DNA of 64,000 bases, from NCBI RefSeq assembly GCF_002482975.1, contig NZ_DLHA01000019.1, positions 28,245-92,244 of the forward strand, given 5' to 3'. Positions 42,212-52,174 of this stretch are shown here, piece after piece. The position numbers were made by a program, and so were the translations under genes. This DNA comes from Flavobacterium sp. UBA7680. Lineage in GTDB: Bacteria; Bacteroidota; Bacteroidia; Flavobacteriales; Flavobacteriaceae. Numbering within the stretch: the first letter of the stretch is position 1; the number at the start of each line of letters is the position of its first letter. The notes under the pieces are model-generated. The model did not search any database. It worked only from the letters and a program-made list of their open reading frames with translations, and was not told the DNA's origin.

Positions 42212-44722
42212 ATGACTGAAAATAAATTCCATACGGACGGTTTAACCACTGCACAAGTCCTTGCTGCGAGGAAAAAATATGGGCAAAATATATCGTCCTA
42301 CAAAAAAACGAACCGATATACTGCTGCGATGCTACGCATGATCAAGGAACCGATGATGATTTTATTAATGGTAGCATCAAGTATTTATTTTATTAGCGGC
42401 AAAACTGCTGATGGTATATTTTTAGCATCCGCAATTGTCTTGATTGCAGCGATTTCTTCCTATCAAAATGCAAGGAGCCGAAACGCCCTGGAGCAATTAA
42501 AAAATTACACGAAGCCTAAATGCAAGGTGGTCAGAAATGGAAACGTTGTGGAAATTAAAACAGAAGATATTGTTATGGGCGACAGCCTTCTGGTTGAAGA
42601 AGGTGCTCTGGTCCCTGCAGATGGAATCATCAGTCATTCCAATGATTTTTCTGTAAATGAATCGATTCTAACCGGGGAATCAATGTCAGTCAGCAAAGAT
42701 AAATCTACCAAAGACAATACTATTTATCAAGGCACCACAGTTGCAGCAGGACTGGCCATCGCCACTGTAAGTGCCATTGGAAGCGATACCGGCCTGGGAA
42801 AAATAGGCAAAAGCCTTGAGGGAATAAAAGAGGAAAAAACACCTTTAGAGATTCAAATCGGCAGTTTTGTTAAAAAAATGGCCATTGTCGGCGCACTTGT
42901 TTTTTTGATTGTATTGGCAATCAACTATTTCCATTCCTATAACATATTTGACAGCTTACTTAAAGCCCTCACCCTGGCAATGAGCATTCTGCCTGAAGAA
43001 ATCCCTATTGCTTTTACCACTTTCATGGCTATTGGTGCCTGGCGCATGATGAAAGAAGGAATTATTGTCAAACAGATGAAAACAGTTGAAACTCTGGGAA
43101 GTGCCACTGTAATCTGCATTGATAAAACAGGTACCATAACTGAAAACAAAATGAGCCTGGCCAAGATTTTTTCTTTAAAATCTGCTAAAATTACCGATAT
43201 CGAAGACCCATTGTCCCAAGAGGAAAAAAAGTTAATTTCCTTATCGATGTGGGCAAGCGAGCCTATTGCTTTTGATGCTATGGAAATTGCCCTGCACGAG
43301 GTGTATACAAAAGTGGTCCAAAAAGACGAACGTCCTGATTTCAAATTGGTACATGAATACCCCCTGTCAGGAACACCTCCCATGATGACCCATATTTTTG
43401 AAAATAAATCAGGCACCAGAATCATTGCTGCCAAAGGAGGCAGTGAAGCACTGATGCAGACAGCTGCACTGAGCGCAGAGGAAAAGAAGATGATCCTAAA
43501 AGCAATAGAGGAACTGTCCATTGAAGGTTACCGCATACTGGCAGTAGGCGAAACCCGTTTTGCCTCTGATAATTATCCTAAAACCCAGCAGGAATTTAAA
43601 TTTGAATTTATCGGTCTTCTCGCTTTTTATGATCCTCCTAAAAAGAACAGCAAACTGGTTTTACAGCATTTTTACAAAGCCGGCATACAGGTAAAAATCA
43701 TCACTGGTGATAATGCCCTGACAACCTCCTCCATTGCAGAGCAGATAGGTTTCCGGGGATATGACAAAAGTATTTCCGGTGATGAACTGATGAAACTCAC
43801 CAAGAAGGAGCTCAAAAAAAGGGTTATGGATACCAACTTATTTACCCGAATGTTTCCCGAGGCCAAATTAAAAATTATAAATGCGTTGAAAGCAAATAAG
43901 CAAATTGTGGCCATGACCGGTGATGGCGTAAACGATGGTCCGGCATTAAAGGCAGCGCATATCGGAATTGCGATGGGCAGAAAGGGAACGGAAATTGCCA
44001 AACAGGCGGCATCCCTTATACTAATAAATGATGACCTCTCGAGAATGGTGCATGCCATTGCAATGGGAAGGAAAATTTATGCCAATATTAAAAAATCAAT
44101 TCAGTTTATCATTTCAATCCATATTCCTATCATATTTACTGTCTTCATTCCGCTGGCACTGGGCTGGAGATATCCCAATATATTCTCACCGATCCATATT
44201 ATTTTCCTGGAACTCATCATGGGCCCTACCTGCTCTATCGTATATGAGAATGAACCTATGGAAAAAAATACCATGGCGCAGAAGCCCAGAACTTTCACAT
44301 CAACATTTTTCAACTGGAAGGAACTCTCCACCAGTATTGTTCAGGGAATCGTAATTACCATTGGAACTTTATTTATCTACCAATACTGCATTTATCAGGG
44401 GTATAATGAACAGCATACCCGAACCATGGTTTTTGTTGTACTGGTAACGGCCAATATCTTTCTAACCTTGATGAACCGTTCTTTTTATTACTCTATTTTT
44501 ACCACGCTGCGCTATAAAAATAATTTAGTTCCTATCATTATAGGAACTACCATTTTCGTTACGGGTTTACTGCTTTATGTAAAACCGTTTGCGGCATTCT
44601 TTACATTTGAGCCTCTGCAGGCCCTTCCTTTAGGCGTCGCAGTGGGAATTGGCTTTTTATCTGTAATCTGGTACGAATTGGTAAAACTATGGAAGCGTAA
44701 TTTTAAAGAATTTAAACCATGA
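42212..44722 (+). CDS. P-type cation-transporting ATPase (P2-like)
   Basis: The protein has 836 residues. It has a short cation-ATPase N domain, actuator LTGES, the phosphorylation site DKTGT with D304, KIITGDN, and the hinge MTGDGVNDGPALKAA. Eight to ten TM helices are visible, and TM4 has LPEEIPIAF in place of the PEGLP of Ca2+ ATPases, so ion choice is uncertain (Ca2+, Mg2+ or monovalent). There is no heavy-metal-binding domain or CPC motif, so it is not a copper-type pump. It overlaps the next gene by four bases. Comparable pumps accompany Usp genes in hypoxia regulons such as DosR. Confidence 0.88.
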   Translation: MTENKFHTDGLTTAQVLAARKKYGQNISSYKKTNRYTAAMLRMIKEPMMILLMVASSIYFISGKTADGIFLASAIVLIAAISSYQNARSRNALEQLKNYTKPKCKVVRNGNVVEIKTEDIVMGDSLLVEEGALVPADGIISHSNDFSVNESILTGESMSVSKDKSTKDNTIYQGTTVAAGLAIATVSAIGSDTGLGKIGKSLEGIKEEKTPLEIQIGSFVKKMAIVGALVFLIVLAINYFHSYNIFDSLLKALTLAMSILPEEIPIAFTTFMAIGAWRMMKEGIIVKQMKTVETLGSATVICIDKTGTITENKMSLAKIFSLKSAKITDIEDPLSQEEKKLISLSMWASEPIAFDAMEIALHEVYTKVVQKDERPDFKLVHEYPLSGTPPMMTHIFENKSGTRIIAAKGGSEALMQTAALSAEEKKMILKAIEELSIEGYRILAVGETRFASDNYPKTQQEFKFEFIGLLAFYDPPKKNSKLVLQHFYKAGIQVKIITGDNALTTSSIAEQIGFRGYDKSISGDELMKLTKKELKKRVMDTNLFTRMFPEAKLKIINALKANKQIVAMTGDGVNDGPALKAAHIGIAMGRKGTEIAKQAASLILINDDLSRMVHAIAMGRKIYANIKKSIQFIISIHIPIIFTVFIPLALGWRYPNIFSPIHIIFLELIMGPTCSIVYENEPMEKNTMAQKPRTFTSTFFNWKELSTSIVQGIVITIGTLFIYQYCIYQGYNEQHTRTMVFVVLVTANIFLTLMNRSFYYSIFTTLRYKNNLVPIIIGTTIFVTGLLLYVKPFAAFFTFEPLQALPLGVAVGIGFLSVIWYELVKLWKRNFKEFKP

Positions 44723-45759
44723 GAATTTCCCTTAGCCAAATAATAAAAAAACTGTTTCTCTTGTTTTTAATTTTAACAGGATTGTATTTTGCCAAAGACC
44801 TTCTGATTCCCTTGAGTATTGGAGGGATTCTGGCGGCCTTATTTTTGCCGCTCTGCAATTGGATTGAAAGTAAAAAAATATCCCGAAGTATTGCTATCTT
44901 GTTTTGCCTGCTAACATTCTTATCTGTAATTTTTATGGTCATAACGATATTAGGCTTCAAAATTTCGGAGCTTTTAATGGATTTAGCCTTTATCAAGCAA
45001 AGGGCAATTGAATCGGGAACCCATATACAGAAATATATTTTTGATCATTTGAATATTTCTGTGGATGAGCAATTTATTATCCTGAAAAATGAACAGCCTT
45101 CCTATTCTAATATACTGCAGAGCGTCTTAGGATCTGCCACCTATTTTTTTACGACTTTTATTCTGGTGCTGGTCTATTTTGTTTTTTTACTGCTTTACCG
45201 CAATCATATCAAAAATTTCCTGCTCAAAATTACACCGGAAGCGCAACAGCCAGAAATGGAAAATATCCTGCAGAGTGCGGCACATATTTCTTATCAATAT
45301 TTGACAGGTGTCTCCAAAATGATTTTCCTGTTATGGATTATGTATGGTATTGCCTTTAGTATCACAGGAATTGAAAATGCTATTTTTTTTGCAGTCCTTT
45401 GCGGTCTTTTGGAAATCGTTCCATACATCGGTAATATTACAGGTACTGTTTTGACCCTTCTTTTTGCTGCCATAAATGGGGCTCAACCCATCATGCTTGC
45501 CGGAATTATAATAAGTTATGGCATCATACAAATTATACAAACCTGGATTTTTGAACCTCTGATTATAGGGCCGCAAGTAAAAATAAATCCCCTTTTTACC
45601 ATTATCGCACTAGTACTGGGAGAACTTCTTTGGGGAATACCCGGCCTTATTTTGGCAATTCCCTTAACTGCACTTCTTAAAATTGTCTGCGATCATATCA
45701 CCTTATTGATGCCGTATGGCTTTTTAATCGGCACTATTGAACCCGATGCCCGATCCTAA
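44719..45759 (+). CDS. AI-2E/PerM-family transporter
   Basis: The protein has 346 residues with about eight membrane helices. The order of a tandem N-terminal pair (LFLILTGLYFAKDLLIPLSI), an extracytoplasmic loop, and the C-terminal block ENAIFFAVLCGLLEIVPYIG with LIIGPQVKINPLF is that of the AI-2E (YdiK/PerM) family. Substrates vary (AI-2, Na+/H+) and cannot be predicted. It overlaps the ATPase gene by four bases and closes the stress operon; its end overlaps the convergent gene by four bases. Confidence 0.88.
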   Translation: MRISLSQIIKKLFLLFLILTGLYFAKDLLIPLSIGGILAALFLPLCNWIESKKISRSIAILFCLLTFLSVIFMVITILGFKISELLMDLAFIKQRAIESGTHIQKYIFDHLNISVDEQFIILKNEQPSYSNILQSVLGSATYFFTTFILVLVYFVFLLLYRNHIKNFLLKITPEAQQPEMENILQSAAHISYQYLTGVSKMIFLLWIMYGIAFSITGIENAIFFAVLCGLLEIVPYIGNITGTVLTLLFAAINGAQPIMLAGIIISYGIIQIIQTWIFEPLIIGPQVKINPLFTIIALVLGELLWGIPGLILAIPLTALLKIVCDHITLLMPYGFLIGTIEPDARS

Positions 45760-46505
45760 AACTGCCTGTCTTTAGTATTTATCTTATACCCGTATTTTCT
45801 TTCCAATAAGACAATTTCAAACCTGATCCTCTCATATAAAAGACCTGAAAGCAGGGCCGCTGCACCAATGAGCAAAACATGCAGTCCCATACTGGAATAA
45901 AAAATACCCCCTGTAATTCCTCCAATGAAAAAAAAGCTGATAATGGTCAACCGTAATTTTATCGATACAAAGAGCTTTTTTCTAAAGAGTTTCTCACTGT
46001 AAAAAAACAATTGGGACAATTCAATTCCAAGATCTGTAAAAAGACCCGTCAGATGTGTTGTTCTCACTGTGGCATTTGAGATTTTTGTTACCAGTGAATT
46101 CTGCAGGCCCATTGCAAACAATAAGCTATACGCTATAGCATCCGGGCTCCGGAGAATTAGATGTTCTCCAAAGGCTGCAATTCCAAACAAAATCGCACTT
46201 TCAATGGCTGTTGGAATTACATAGCTGTATTTCTCATTTTTTCTAAGAAGAAATTCCACAAGCAGGCTCGAGAAAAAAGATCCCAGGAAAAAGAAGAATA
46301 TGTATAAAAAATAAATAAATCCCTGGGTGAAATCAAGCTTAAAAATTTCATCCACAAAAAAAGCAAAATGTCCTGTAACATTGGTCGTTAATTTTTGAAC
46401 TGCCAAAAAGCCAGCTACATTTACCAGTCCGGCCACAAAAGACAGCAAAGAGGCAATTTTAAGATTATGTTTTAGATTTCTTTTGCTTCCCTGGTGCTTG
46501 AACAT
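45756..46505 (-). CDS. DUF1275 (YoaK-type) membrane protein
   Basis: The protein has 249 residues with six to seven hydrophobic helices. SFVAGLVNVAGFLAVQKLTTNVTGHFA at the start and GLQNSLVTKISNATVRTTHLTGLFTDLG in the middle are the two conserved blocks of the YoaK/DUF1275 family, whose function is unknown. It is monocistronic and convergent with the AI-2E transporter gene. Confidence 0.88.
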   Translation of the reverse strand: MFKHQGSKRNLKHNLKIASLLSFVAGLVNVAGFLAVQKLTTNVTGHFAFFVDEIFKLDFTQGFIYFLYIFFFFLGSFFSSLLVEFLLRKNEKYSYVIPTAIESAILFGIAAFGEHLILRSPDAIAYSLLFAMGLQNSLVTKISNATVRTTHLTGLFTDLGIELSQLFFYSEKLFRKKLFVSIKLRLTIISFFFIGGITGGIFYSSMGLHVLLIGAAALLSGLLYERIRFEIVLLERKYGYKINTKDRQF

Positions 46506-46819
46506 TGGTTTTTAATATTTTCAAATTATAATAACCTTCTAAATGTTGTGGTTATATTTTACTCCGATGACTTCCTTTTTCGTATACCTAACCACTTGTT
46601 TTTAAATATACAGGCTTACTGAGCAAAATAGTAGTTTTCTATAAATTAATTTTTACTTTATTTTTTTATAATTCACTATCTGCAAAGCCATCTTCCCCTT
46701 TTCTTGGCGGCCATGAACCGCAGGATTCCATCCAGCACTCCCGCCCTGTATATTAAATCAACGAGAAAATCAAATAAAATTTTGTTATATCGGAACGATA
46801 AATTTGCAGGTTTTATTCA
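46506..46819. other. Intergenic stretch, nothing recognised
   Basis: This 314-bp gap lies between two minus-strand genes and should contain the promoter of the DUF1275 gene. The box-like GATGAC at 46566 does not sit at the spacing seen in the regulon promoters. I see no gene or repeat here. Confidence 0.5.
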
Positions 46820-47338
46820 TTATTTGGTTGTATTGACTACCTGAACCTTTGTTGGGATTTTATCAATGGTAATAAAAGAATTCAGCAATAAAAGAATAAT
46901 TGCAATAGAAATGGCAATTGTTGTCAAACCGATGCCCTGATTATACCTTTTATTTGCTTTGAGAGTGGCAAGATTGTTTTTGATATAACATACTTTATTT
47001 GCTTCAATTTCATAGTGCAGAATTTCCTTATATGACTTATTGATTAATGCTTCATATTTTGTTACAGATAAAGCCTGGTCAAGTGGTTTATTTCTAAAGA
47101 TACTCAGCATTAAAAGGATAGAGGTTATAAATAATACAATGGGGACAATGGTAATTAATTGAATAGTTTGATTCCCTCCTTCTAAACTGTTTAAAAAAAA
47201 GGGAATAAATAGTACTGTAAAACCGATAATTGTTGCGGCATAGGAATGCTGTTGGCGGTTAGAACCTACCTGCTTTTCGATAATTTCTTTAGAATTCAGG
47301 GTAATAAATTCTAAATATCTAAGGTCTTCTTCCATCAT
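46820..47338 (-). CDS. Three-TM membrane protein, unknown
   Basis: The protein has 172 residues. A helical N-terminal part of about 30 residues (EDLRYLEFITLNSKEIIEKQV) precedes two TM helices at about 32-50 and 60-80. A helical cytoplasmic stretch and a third TM at about 138-158 follow. The layout resembles SLATT-type or DUF-type small sensors but I recognise no signature. It lies 56 bp downstream of the large chemotaxis-like kinase gene and may be co-transcribed with it. Confidence 0.6.
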   Translation of the reverse strand: MMEEDLRYLEFITLNSKEIIEKQVGSNRQQHSYAATIIGFTVLFIPFFLNSLEGGNQTIQLITIVPIVLFITSILLMLSIFRNKPLDQALSVTKYEALINKSYKEILHYEIEANKVCYIKNNLATLKANKRYNQGIGLTTIAISIAIILLLLNSFITIDKIPTKVQVVNTTK

Positions 47339-47360
47339 AAAAAAATTTTAGGTATTAAAG

Positions 47361-47382
47361 CTGTAAAAAACTTTTTTTACAG
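47361..47382 (-). terminator. Possible AT-rich hairpin after the large kinase gene
   Basis: CTGTAAAAA pairs with TTTTTACAG in the 56-bp gap after the kinase stop codon. The stem is weak (few G-C pairs), so termination would be partial at best. Confidence 0.35.
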
Positions 47383-47394
47383 TATAAGCTAATT

Positions 47395-50300
47395 TTAAAC
47401 TGGCAGTATCACATGAAATTCTGCCCCAATATTCTCCTTGGCTTTTGCAAAAATAATCCCATTATGATTTTCGATAATTTTCTTTCCAATCGAAAGCCCA
47501 ATACCTGTACCCTGATAGGCATTACTGCTGTTAAGTCTTTGAAAAATAGTAAAAATTCTATTTTCATATTGTTCATTAAAACCAATACCATTGTCTTTAA
47601 CAACTATCTCATAGTATTGCAGTTTAAAATCCAATTCGGGATGCTTTTTAATTTGTGTAACGGTTAGTTTTTTGGAACTGATCTCTATTTTGCAAACCCC
47701 ACCGTCATTTTTACAAAACTTAACTGCATTACTGATCAGGTTATAAAACAGCTGGTTCATCTGCAGTGGAATGCCTCTGATAACGGGCAGCTGACCAACT
47801 TTTATATCAAAGTTGCGTTCCTGTACCAAAAGCTCAAAATCAATTAGAATATTTTCCACAACCACATTTAGGTCAACTGCTGAAAACTGCCTGTCGGGGT
47901 TATCAAGATAGGAATAGGCCAACAGATCCTGGATCAGCGTATTCATCCTGGCTGAGGACTGGCTGATTTTTTCAAGCAGCAAGAGTGCAGGCTCAGAAAT
48001 TTTTTCCTCCATTTGCAAAATCCTGCTTATAAACATCAATATTTTGCGCAGTGGTTCCTGCAGATCGTGGCTGGCTACATAGGCATATTCATGTAATTTT
48101 TTATTGGCAATATGCAATTGCTGGACAGAGTTTTCTAATTCCTTATTGGCAGTAAGTAAATCCACTGTGCGCTCCTGGACTTTAATCTCCAGATCATCGG
48201 ACAAGACCTTCAGTTTCTTTTCAACATTACGGCGCTCGGTAATATCTTCAATAGCCAGCAGGATCAATTCTTTTTTACTGGTTTCATTAGTGACCTGTCT
48301 GGCATTTAGCAGCATGATACTTTCACCGTATGGCAAAAGATTTATCGATACCTGATAATCATCGAGCTGAATTTTTTCCTCTAGAACCTTCTCCAGCATT
48401 TTTCGCATGGGCATATTATCAAAAAGATGATTTTGAATTTCATAAATAAGCCTGCCCGTTGCCTCCTCTTTGGTAATGTTGTATTTCTTGGAAAATGCCC
48501 TGTTAATATTTTTTATTATCAGTTTGTTATCCAGTATAACTATTGGTTCACGCAGCGTGGCTACAATAGCCTCGGTATAATTCTTGGAAATATTGATTTC
48601 CTGCTGTTTGTTTAAAAGCTCCTGGTTAATCTGCAAAAGTTCTTCATTGCTGGACTGCAGCTCTTCCTTGGAGGACTCGAGCTCTTCATTGAGACTTTGG
48701 AGTTCCTCGCTTCCGCTCAGCAGTTCTTCATTTGCGCTCTGCAATTCTTCGTTGGAAGCTTCCTGCTCTTCACTTATTGCATTTACATCATCGTGTATTT
48801 TGGCCAGTTCTTTCTCAAGCTGGGCAATCTTTCTTAAGTTAACATTCTCACGTATTTCCTCAGTAGTAAGCTCCATAGTGGCGGGTTGCTGACTGTTCAT
48901 GTTTTTTTTATAAAATACCACTAAAAAATGAGGTTCCGAGGTATCAGAGAGCGGCCGTATCTCAATAGTAATCTCACTTATACTGCCTTTATTTTTAATC
49001 TGAATTCCGTCTTTTATTACAAGTTCCCCGGTTTCTTTGGCATTATGCCATGAATTACGAAGCTCAAAAGCAAGGCCTTTACGAGCCATTTTAAGCATAT
49101 TAAATGTTGGTTTTCCTACAGAGAGTTCAATAAATTCTGCAATGCTCCCGTTAATGTGTACAATGTCCATATTTTCATTTACGATGGCACTGGCAGGAGT
49201 ATATTCCAAAAGCAAAATAGATTCGGCGCTTTTTCTAAAATCCTCTTTTATAATTTCCTTTCTTTGAATATCGGATTTAAAACTTTTCAATTTATCACCA
49301 ACACCCCAGCCCGAACGCAGCAACCTGCCGGAAACCTCTTTTTTTACGTAAATTTTTCCCGCTTTGTCAAATGGCTGAAAAAGATCAGCCGCAGGAACAG
49401 TGGTTTCTGATTTTCCCAAAAATAAAAACCCGCTTTCCTTTAAAGCGTAGTGAAATGTGTTTAATGCTTTTTTTTGCAAAAAGGCATCCATATAGATAAA
49501 GACATTCCTGCAGGTAATTAAATCCATTCTGGCAAAAGGAGGATCCGCGAGAAAGTTATGAACTGCGAAAACACATAAATCCCTGATCTGTCTTTTAATA
49601 GTATACCCACTGCTGCTTGTTGTAAAATATTTAGAAATAACGGCTGGGGAAACATTACGCATTTGAGATTTTATGTAAAATCCAATTCTCGCCTTGGCAA
49701 TTGCTACTTCTGAAATATCTGACGCAAAAATCTGAATTTCCTTTCCCAGTAGATTCTCTCCTAAAAATTCGTGAAGGGCAATGGCTATTGTATAAGCTTC
49801 TTCCCCTGTAGAGCATCCCGCAATCCATACGCGAATTGCGTTACCTTCTGTCACTCTCTCAGCAAGTAAGGGGAAAACTTTTTCCTTTATTATCTGAAAA
49901 ATTTTAATATCCCTGAAAAACTCCGTTACAGGTATGAGCAGATCATTAAATAAATCTTCGGCAGCCAGTTTATCACCGCGCAAAACTTTAAGGTAGTCCC
50001 TCAAAGTAGTGATTTTGCTTAATATCATCCTTCTGGCAATACGCCGGTGTATGGTGGTTTGTTTGTAAAAACCAAAATCAACACCGCTGTGAAGGTGCAG
50101 AATTTTAATAATTTCCTGAAAAACTGCTTCATCATTAAGCTGATTATCATCGACTTCAAGAAATTTTTCCTTTGAAATTTCTATTAATTTCTCCACTATT
50201 TTATCCGGTGAAAGTATATAATCTACAACACCTGCGCTAATTGCATTCTGCGGCATTTCGTTATGGGAGGCTCCGCTATTCTGAGCAAATGTAATTCCTC

Positions 50301-50760
50301 CGTGCTTTTTAATTGCTCTAAGTCCAGAAGTACCGTCAGATCCATTTCCCGAAAGAAGTACGCCACAGGCTAAATTAAGATGAATCTCGGCCAATGAAGT
50401 AAAAAAAATATCTATTGTCTGATTTTTTGTATCCTTTATGCGCGGACCCAGCTTCAGCACACCATCAAAAGAGGTCAGTATTTTGTTCTCCGGAATAACA
50501 TAAATGGTATTTGGAGCCAATTGAATCTCATCTGTAATTTCAGTTATTGGAATTTTAGCCACACGGGATAGAAGTTCGGTAAGCATACTGTCATGCGATG
50601 GATGCAGATGCTGCACTATAACAAAAGCCATATGAGAATCTTCAGGAATAGCACCAATAAAATCGGTAAAAGCCTCAAGCCCACCTGCAGAAGCACCAAT
50701 ACCTACTATGGGGAAGTCCTGCCTGGTAGCCTTAGGCAGAATATTTTTTATGTTATGCAT
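47395..50760 (-). CDS. CheB-CheR-PAS-histidine kinase fusion
   Basis: The protein has 1121 residues. A CheB methylesterase domain (about 15-195) has S24 in GASAGG, H51 in VQHLHPSHDS and a catalytic Asp in SGNGSDGT, without a receiver domain. A CheR methyltransferase (about 215-470) has WIAGCSTGEEAYTIAI and ITCRNVFIYM. A long coiled coil with repeated NEEL/SSEEL heptads, a PAS domain, and a C-terminal kinase follow (H-box VASHDLQEPLRKI, N-box LISNAVKFCK, DNGIGF, GTGIGLS). No chemoreceptor or flagellar gene is nearby. Such fusions regulate non-chemotactic signalling; the target is unknown. Confidence 0.92.
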   Translation of the reverse strand: MHNIKNILPKATRQDFPIVGIGASAGGLEAFTDFIGAIPEDSHMAFVIVQHLHPSHDSMLTELLSRVAKIPITEITDEIQLAPNTIYVIPENKILTSFDGVLKLGPRIKDTKNQTIDIFFTSLAEIHLNLACGVLLSGNGSDGTSGLRAIKKHGGITFAQNSGASHNEMPQNAISAGVVDYILSPDKIVEKLIEISKEKFLEVDDNQLNDEAVFQEIIKILHLHSGVDFGFYKQTTIHRRIARRMILSKITTLRDYLKVLRGDKLAAEDLFNDLLIPVTEFFRDIKIFQIIKEKVFPLLAERVTEGNAIRVWIAGCSTGEEAYTIAIALHEFLGENLLGKEIQIFASDISEVAIAKARIGFYIKSQMRNVSPAVISKYFTTSSSGYTIKRQIRDLCVFAVHNFLADPPFARMDLITCRNVFIYMDAFLQKKALNTFHYALKESGFLFLGKSETTVPAADLFQPFDKAGKIYVKKEVSGRLLRSGWGVGDKLKSFKSDIQRKEIIKEDFRKSAESILLLEYTPASAIVNENMDIVHINGSIAEFIELSVGKPTFNMLKMARKGLAFELRNSWHNAKETGELVIKDGIQIKNKGSISEITIEIRPLSDTSEPHFLVVFYKKNMNSQQPATMELTTEEIRENVNLRKIAQLEKELAKIHDDVNAISEEQEASNEELQSANEELLSGSEELQSLNEELESSKEELQSSNEELLQINQELLNKQQEINISKNYTEAIVATLREPIVILDNKLIIKNINRAFSKKYNITKEEATGRLIYEIQNHLFDNMPMRKMLEKVLEEKIQLDDYQVSINLLPYGESIMLLNARQVTNETSKKELILLAIEDITERRNVEKKLKVLSDDLEIKVQERTVDLLTANKELENSVQQLHIANKKLHEYAYVASHDLQEPLRKILMFISRILQMEEKISEPALLLLEKISQSSARMNTLIQDLLAYSYLDNPDRQFSAVDLNVVVENILIDFELLVQERNFDIKVGQLPVIRGIPLQMNQLFYNLISNAVKFCKNDGGVCKIEISSKKLTVTQIKKHPELDFKLQYYEIVVKDNGIGFNEQYENRIFTIFQRLNSSNAYQGTGIGLSIGKKIIENHNGIIFAKAKENIGAEFHVILPV

Positions 50761-51131
50761 GACTTGTCTTTTAATTGTTTTTTAGCGCATTTACCTCAAG
50801 GCACAGGAATCCAAAAATTTACCTGCTTAAATGCCGAAGTTTAATAAATACTTCGAGGATAAAATAGGTTCGTTGCAGGTAAGTTGGAAAGTCTTAGCTA
50901 AGTTTTATAATAAACAGCAAAAAAATAAGATTATATCTTATTCCCAACCAGCTTAAATTGATAAAACCCTACTGATTGTCAGTGAGTACATCCTAGATAA
51001 TCTGGTAATTACCGTTTATTCATTTACAGGTTTAGTTTCAAATATACGCTTTAATAAATGCTAAGCAGTTTATTTTTTTTAAACAGTGAATCAGGCCTAA
51101 AATATCCAATTATGAATTACTTTTTCTGCTA
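50761..51131. other. Intergenic stretch, nothing recognised
   Basis: This 371-bp gap between two minus-strand genes should hold the promoter of the CheB-CheR kinase gene. No AATGAY or RTCATT half-site at the regulon spacing, no ORF of note and no repeat was found. Confidence 0.5.
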
Positions 51132-51791
51132 TCAATCAAATTCTACAATAAGTTCGTTGTCAACGTACCATACCCCAGTGGTATCCCATGCAATTCTTTC
51201 GGCCTCCTCCTTCTGATAAAGCGAACTGACAATACCGCTTAAAAATATAGTTTTGCCGTCTACTCTGACTTTAATATTGCCAATATCAAGAATCCAGCTG
51301 AGACTGAGTGCTTTGCGTACAATTTCTTTCTCGATTTCATTATTTATTTCAGCTTCTATCTGTATCTGGTCAATAACTCCCCTAACACCATCCAGATACC
51401 GAATAGCATTATCTGCGGCTTTCCTTTGGAAATTCCAATGCAGAATACCTTCCAGTGTGACCCATCCATCGTTCACTGTAACTTTTACCTTGTGATTAGG
51501 GACAGCCCACTTTTCCTTTAGTGCCTTAATTACCGAAGCTGCAATATCTTGATCATTTCTAATGGATGAAGCAGAAAGTTTAACCTCTATATTGTCTATA
51601 ACAGACTTAACCCCCGAAATGTGCTTTACGGTATGCTCAGCCTGCTTTTTATTGTTATAGTTATCAACGGTTCCCGAAAGAGTGACAATACCCTCATGGA
51701 CACTAACTTCGATTTTACCAGAGTTTAGAAGAGGCTCCCATTTAAGGCCTTCAACAACTTCTTTACTTAAAACATCATTACTTTTTTTCAT
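51132..51791 (-). CDS. Triple BON-domain protein, paralog 5
   Basis: The protein has 219 residues from the ATG at 51791. A longer frame from 51872 would start upstream of the promoter's -7 box and is rejected. Three BON repeats are present (HEGIVTLSGTVDNYNNKKQAE, NDGWVTLEGILHWNFQRKAA, DGKTIFLSGIVSSLYQKEEA). It is monocistronic, on the minus strand, and carries the same FNR-like promoter architecture as the + strand paralogs. Confidence 0.9.
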   Translation of the reverse strand: MKKSNDVLSKEVVEGLKWEPLLNSGKIEVSVHEGIVTLSGTVDNYNNKKQAEHTVKHISGVKSVIDNIEVKLSASSIRNDQDIAASVIKALKEKWAVPNHKVKVTVNDGWVTLEGILHWNFQRKAADNAIRYLDGVRGVIDQIQIEAEINNEIEKEIVRKALSLSWILDIGNIKVRVDGKTIFLSGIVSSLYQKEEAERIAWDTTGVWYVDNELIVEFD

Positions 51792-51860
51792 TAGATTTTT
51801 TTTTAAAGTTTTAACCTTTGAAAGGTGCTCATTAAGAAGAAAATCACCTAATTCAACAGG

Positions 51861-51905
51861 CAAAGATGGCAAATGAAGAAGTGAAAAAAAATGATTTCAG
51901 TCCGT
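51861..51905 (-). promoter_or_regulatory. FNR/CRP-like box and -7 box, BON paralog 5
   Basis: On the minus strand ACGGACTGAAATCATT (51905 down to 51890) is followed at 37 nt start to start by CATCTTTG (51868 to 51861). The proximal half is perfect. Confidence 0.65.
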
Positions 51906-51990
51906 ATAATAAATGATAAGAAACATCTTTAATATCATTAACCTTTCAATACACAGCTGCCTTAGAAATATGTCGAGAATCATATTTTCA

Positions 51991-52035
51991 AATGCTGCAG
52001 ATCATTTTAGGACAGGTTCTTATCAAGCACCTTTG
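51991..52035 (+). promoter_or_regulatory. FNR/CRP-like box and -7 box, membrane protein-DUF6544 operon
   Basis: AATGCTGCAGATCATT (51991-52006) matches 11 of 12 fixed positions and starts 37 nt before CACCTTTG (52028-52035). It is divergent from the BON paralog 5 promoter, about 90 bp away. Confidence 0.7.
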
Positions 52036-52174
52036 ATGCAATATGCTGCCACTGTAGTTGAGATTGTTTTATAGCATTTCGAAATAAAAAGCACTAATGC
52101 TTTTTGATACACAAAACCGAAACTTAAAAAAGATGCCGCGTATTTCAAATAATAATCTAAAAGAAAATATTCAG

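Noticed and set aside
51792..51872. 27-residue N-terminal extension of BON paralog 5
   Set aside because: It would begin upstream of the -7 box at 51868-51861, and the other paralogs lack it.
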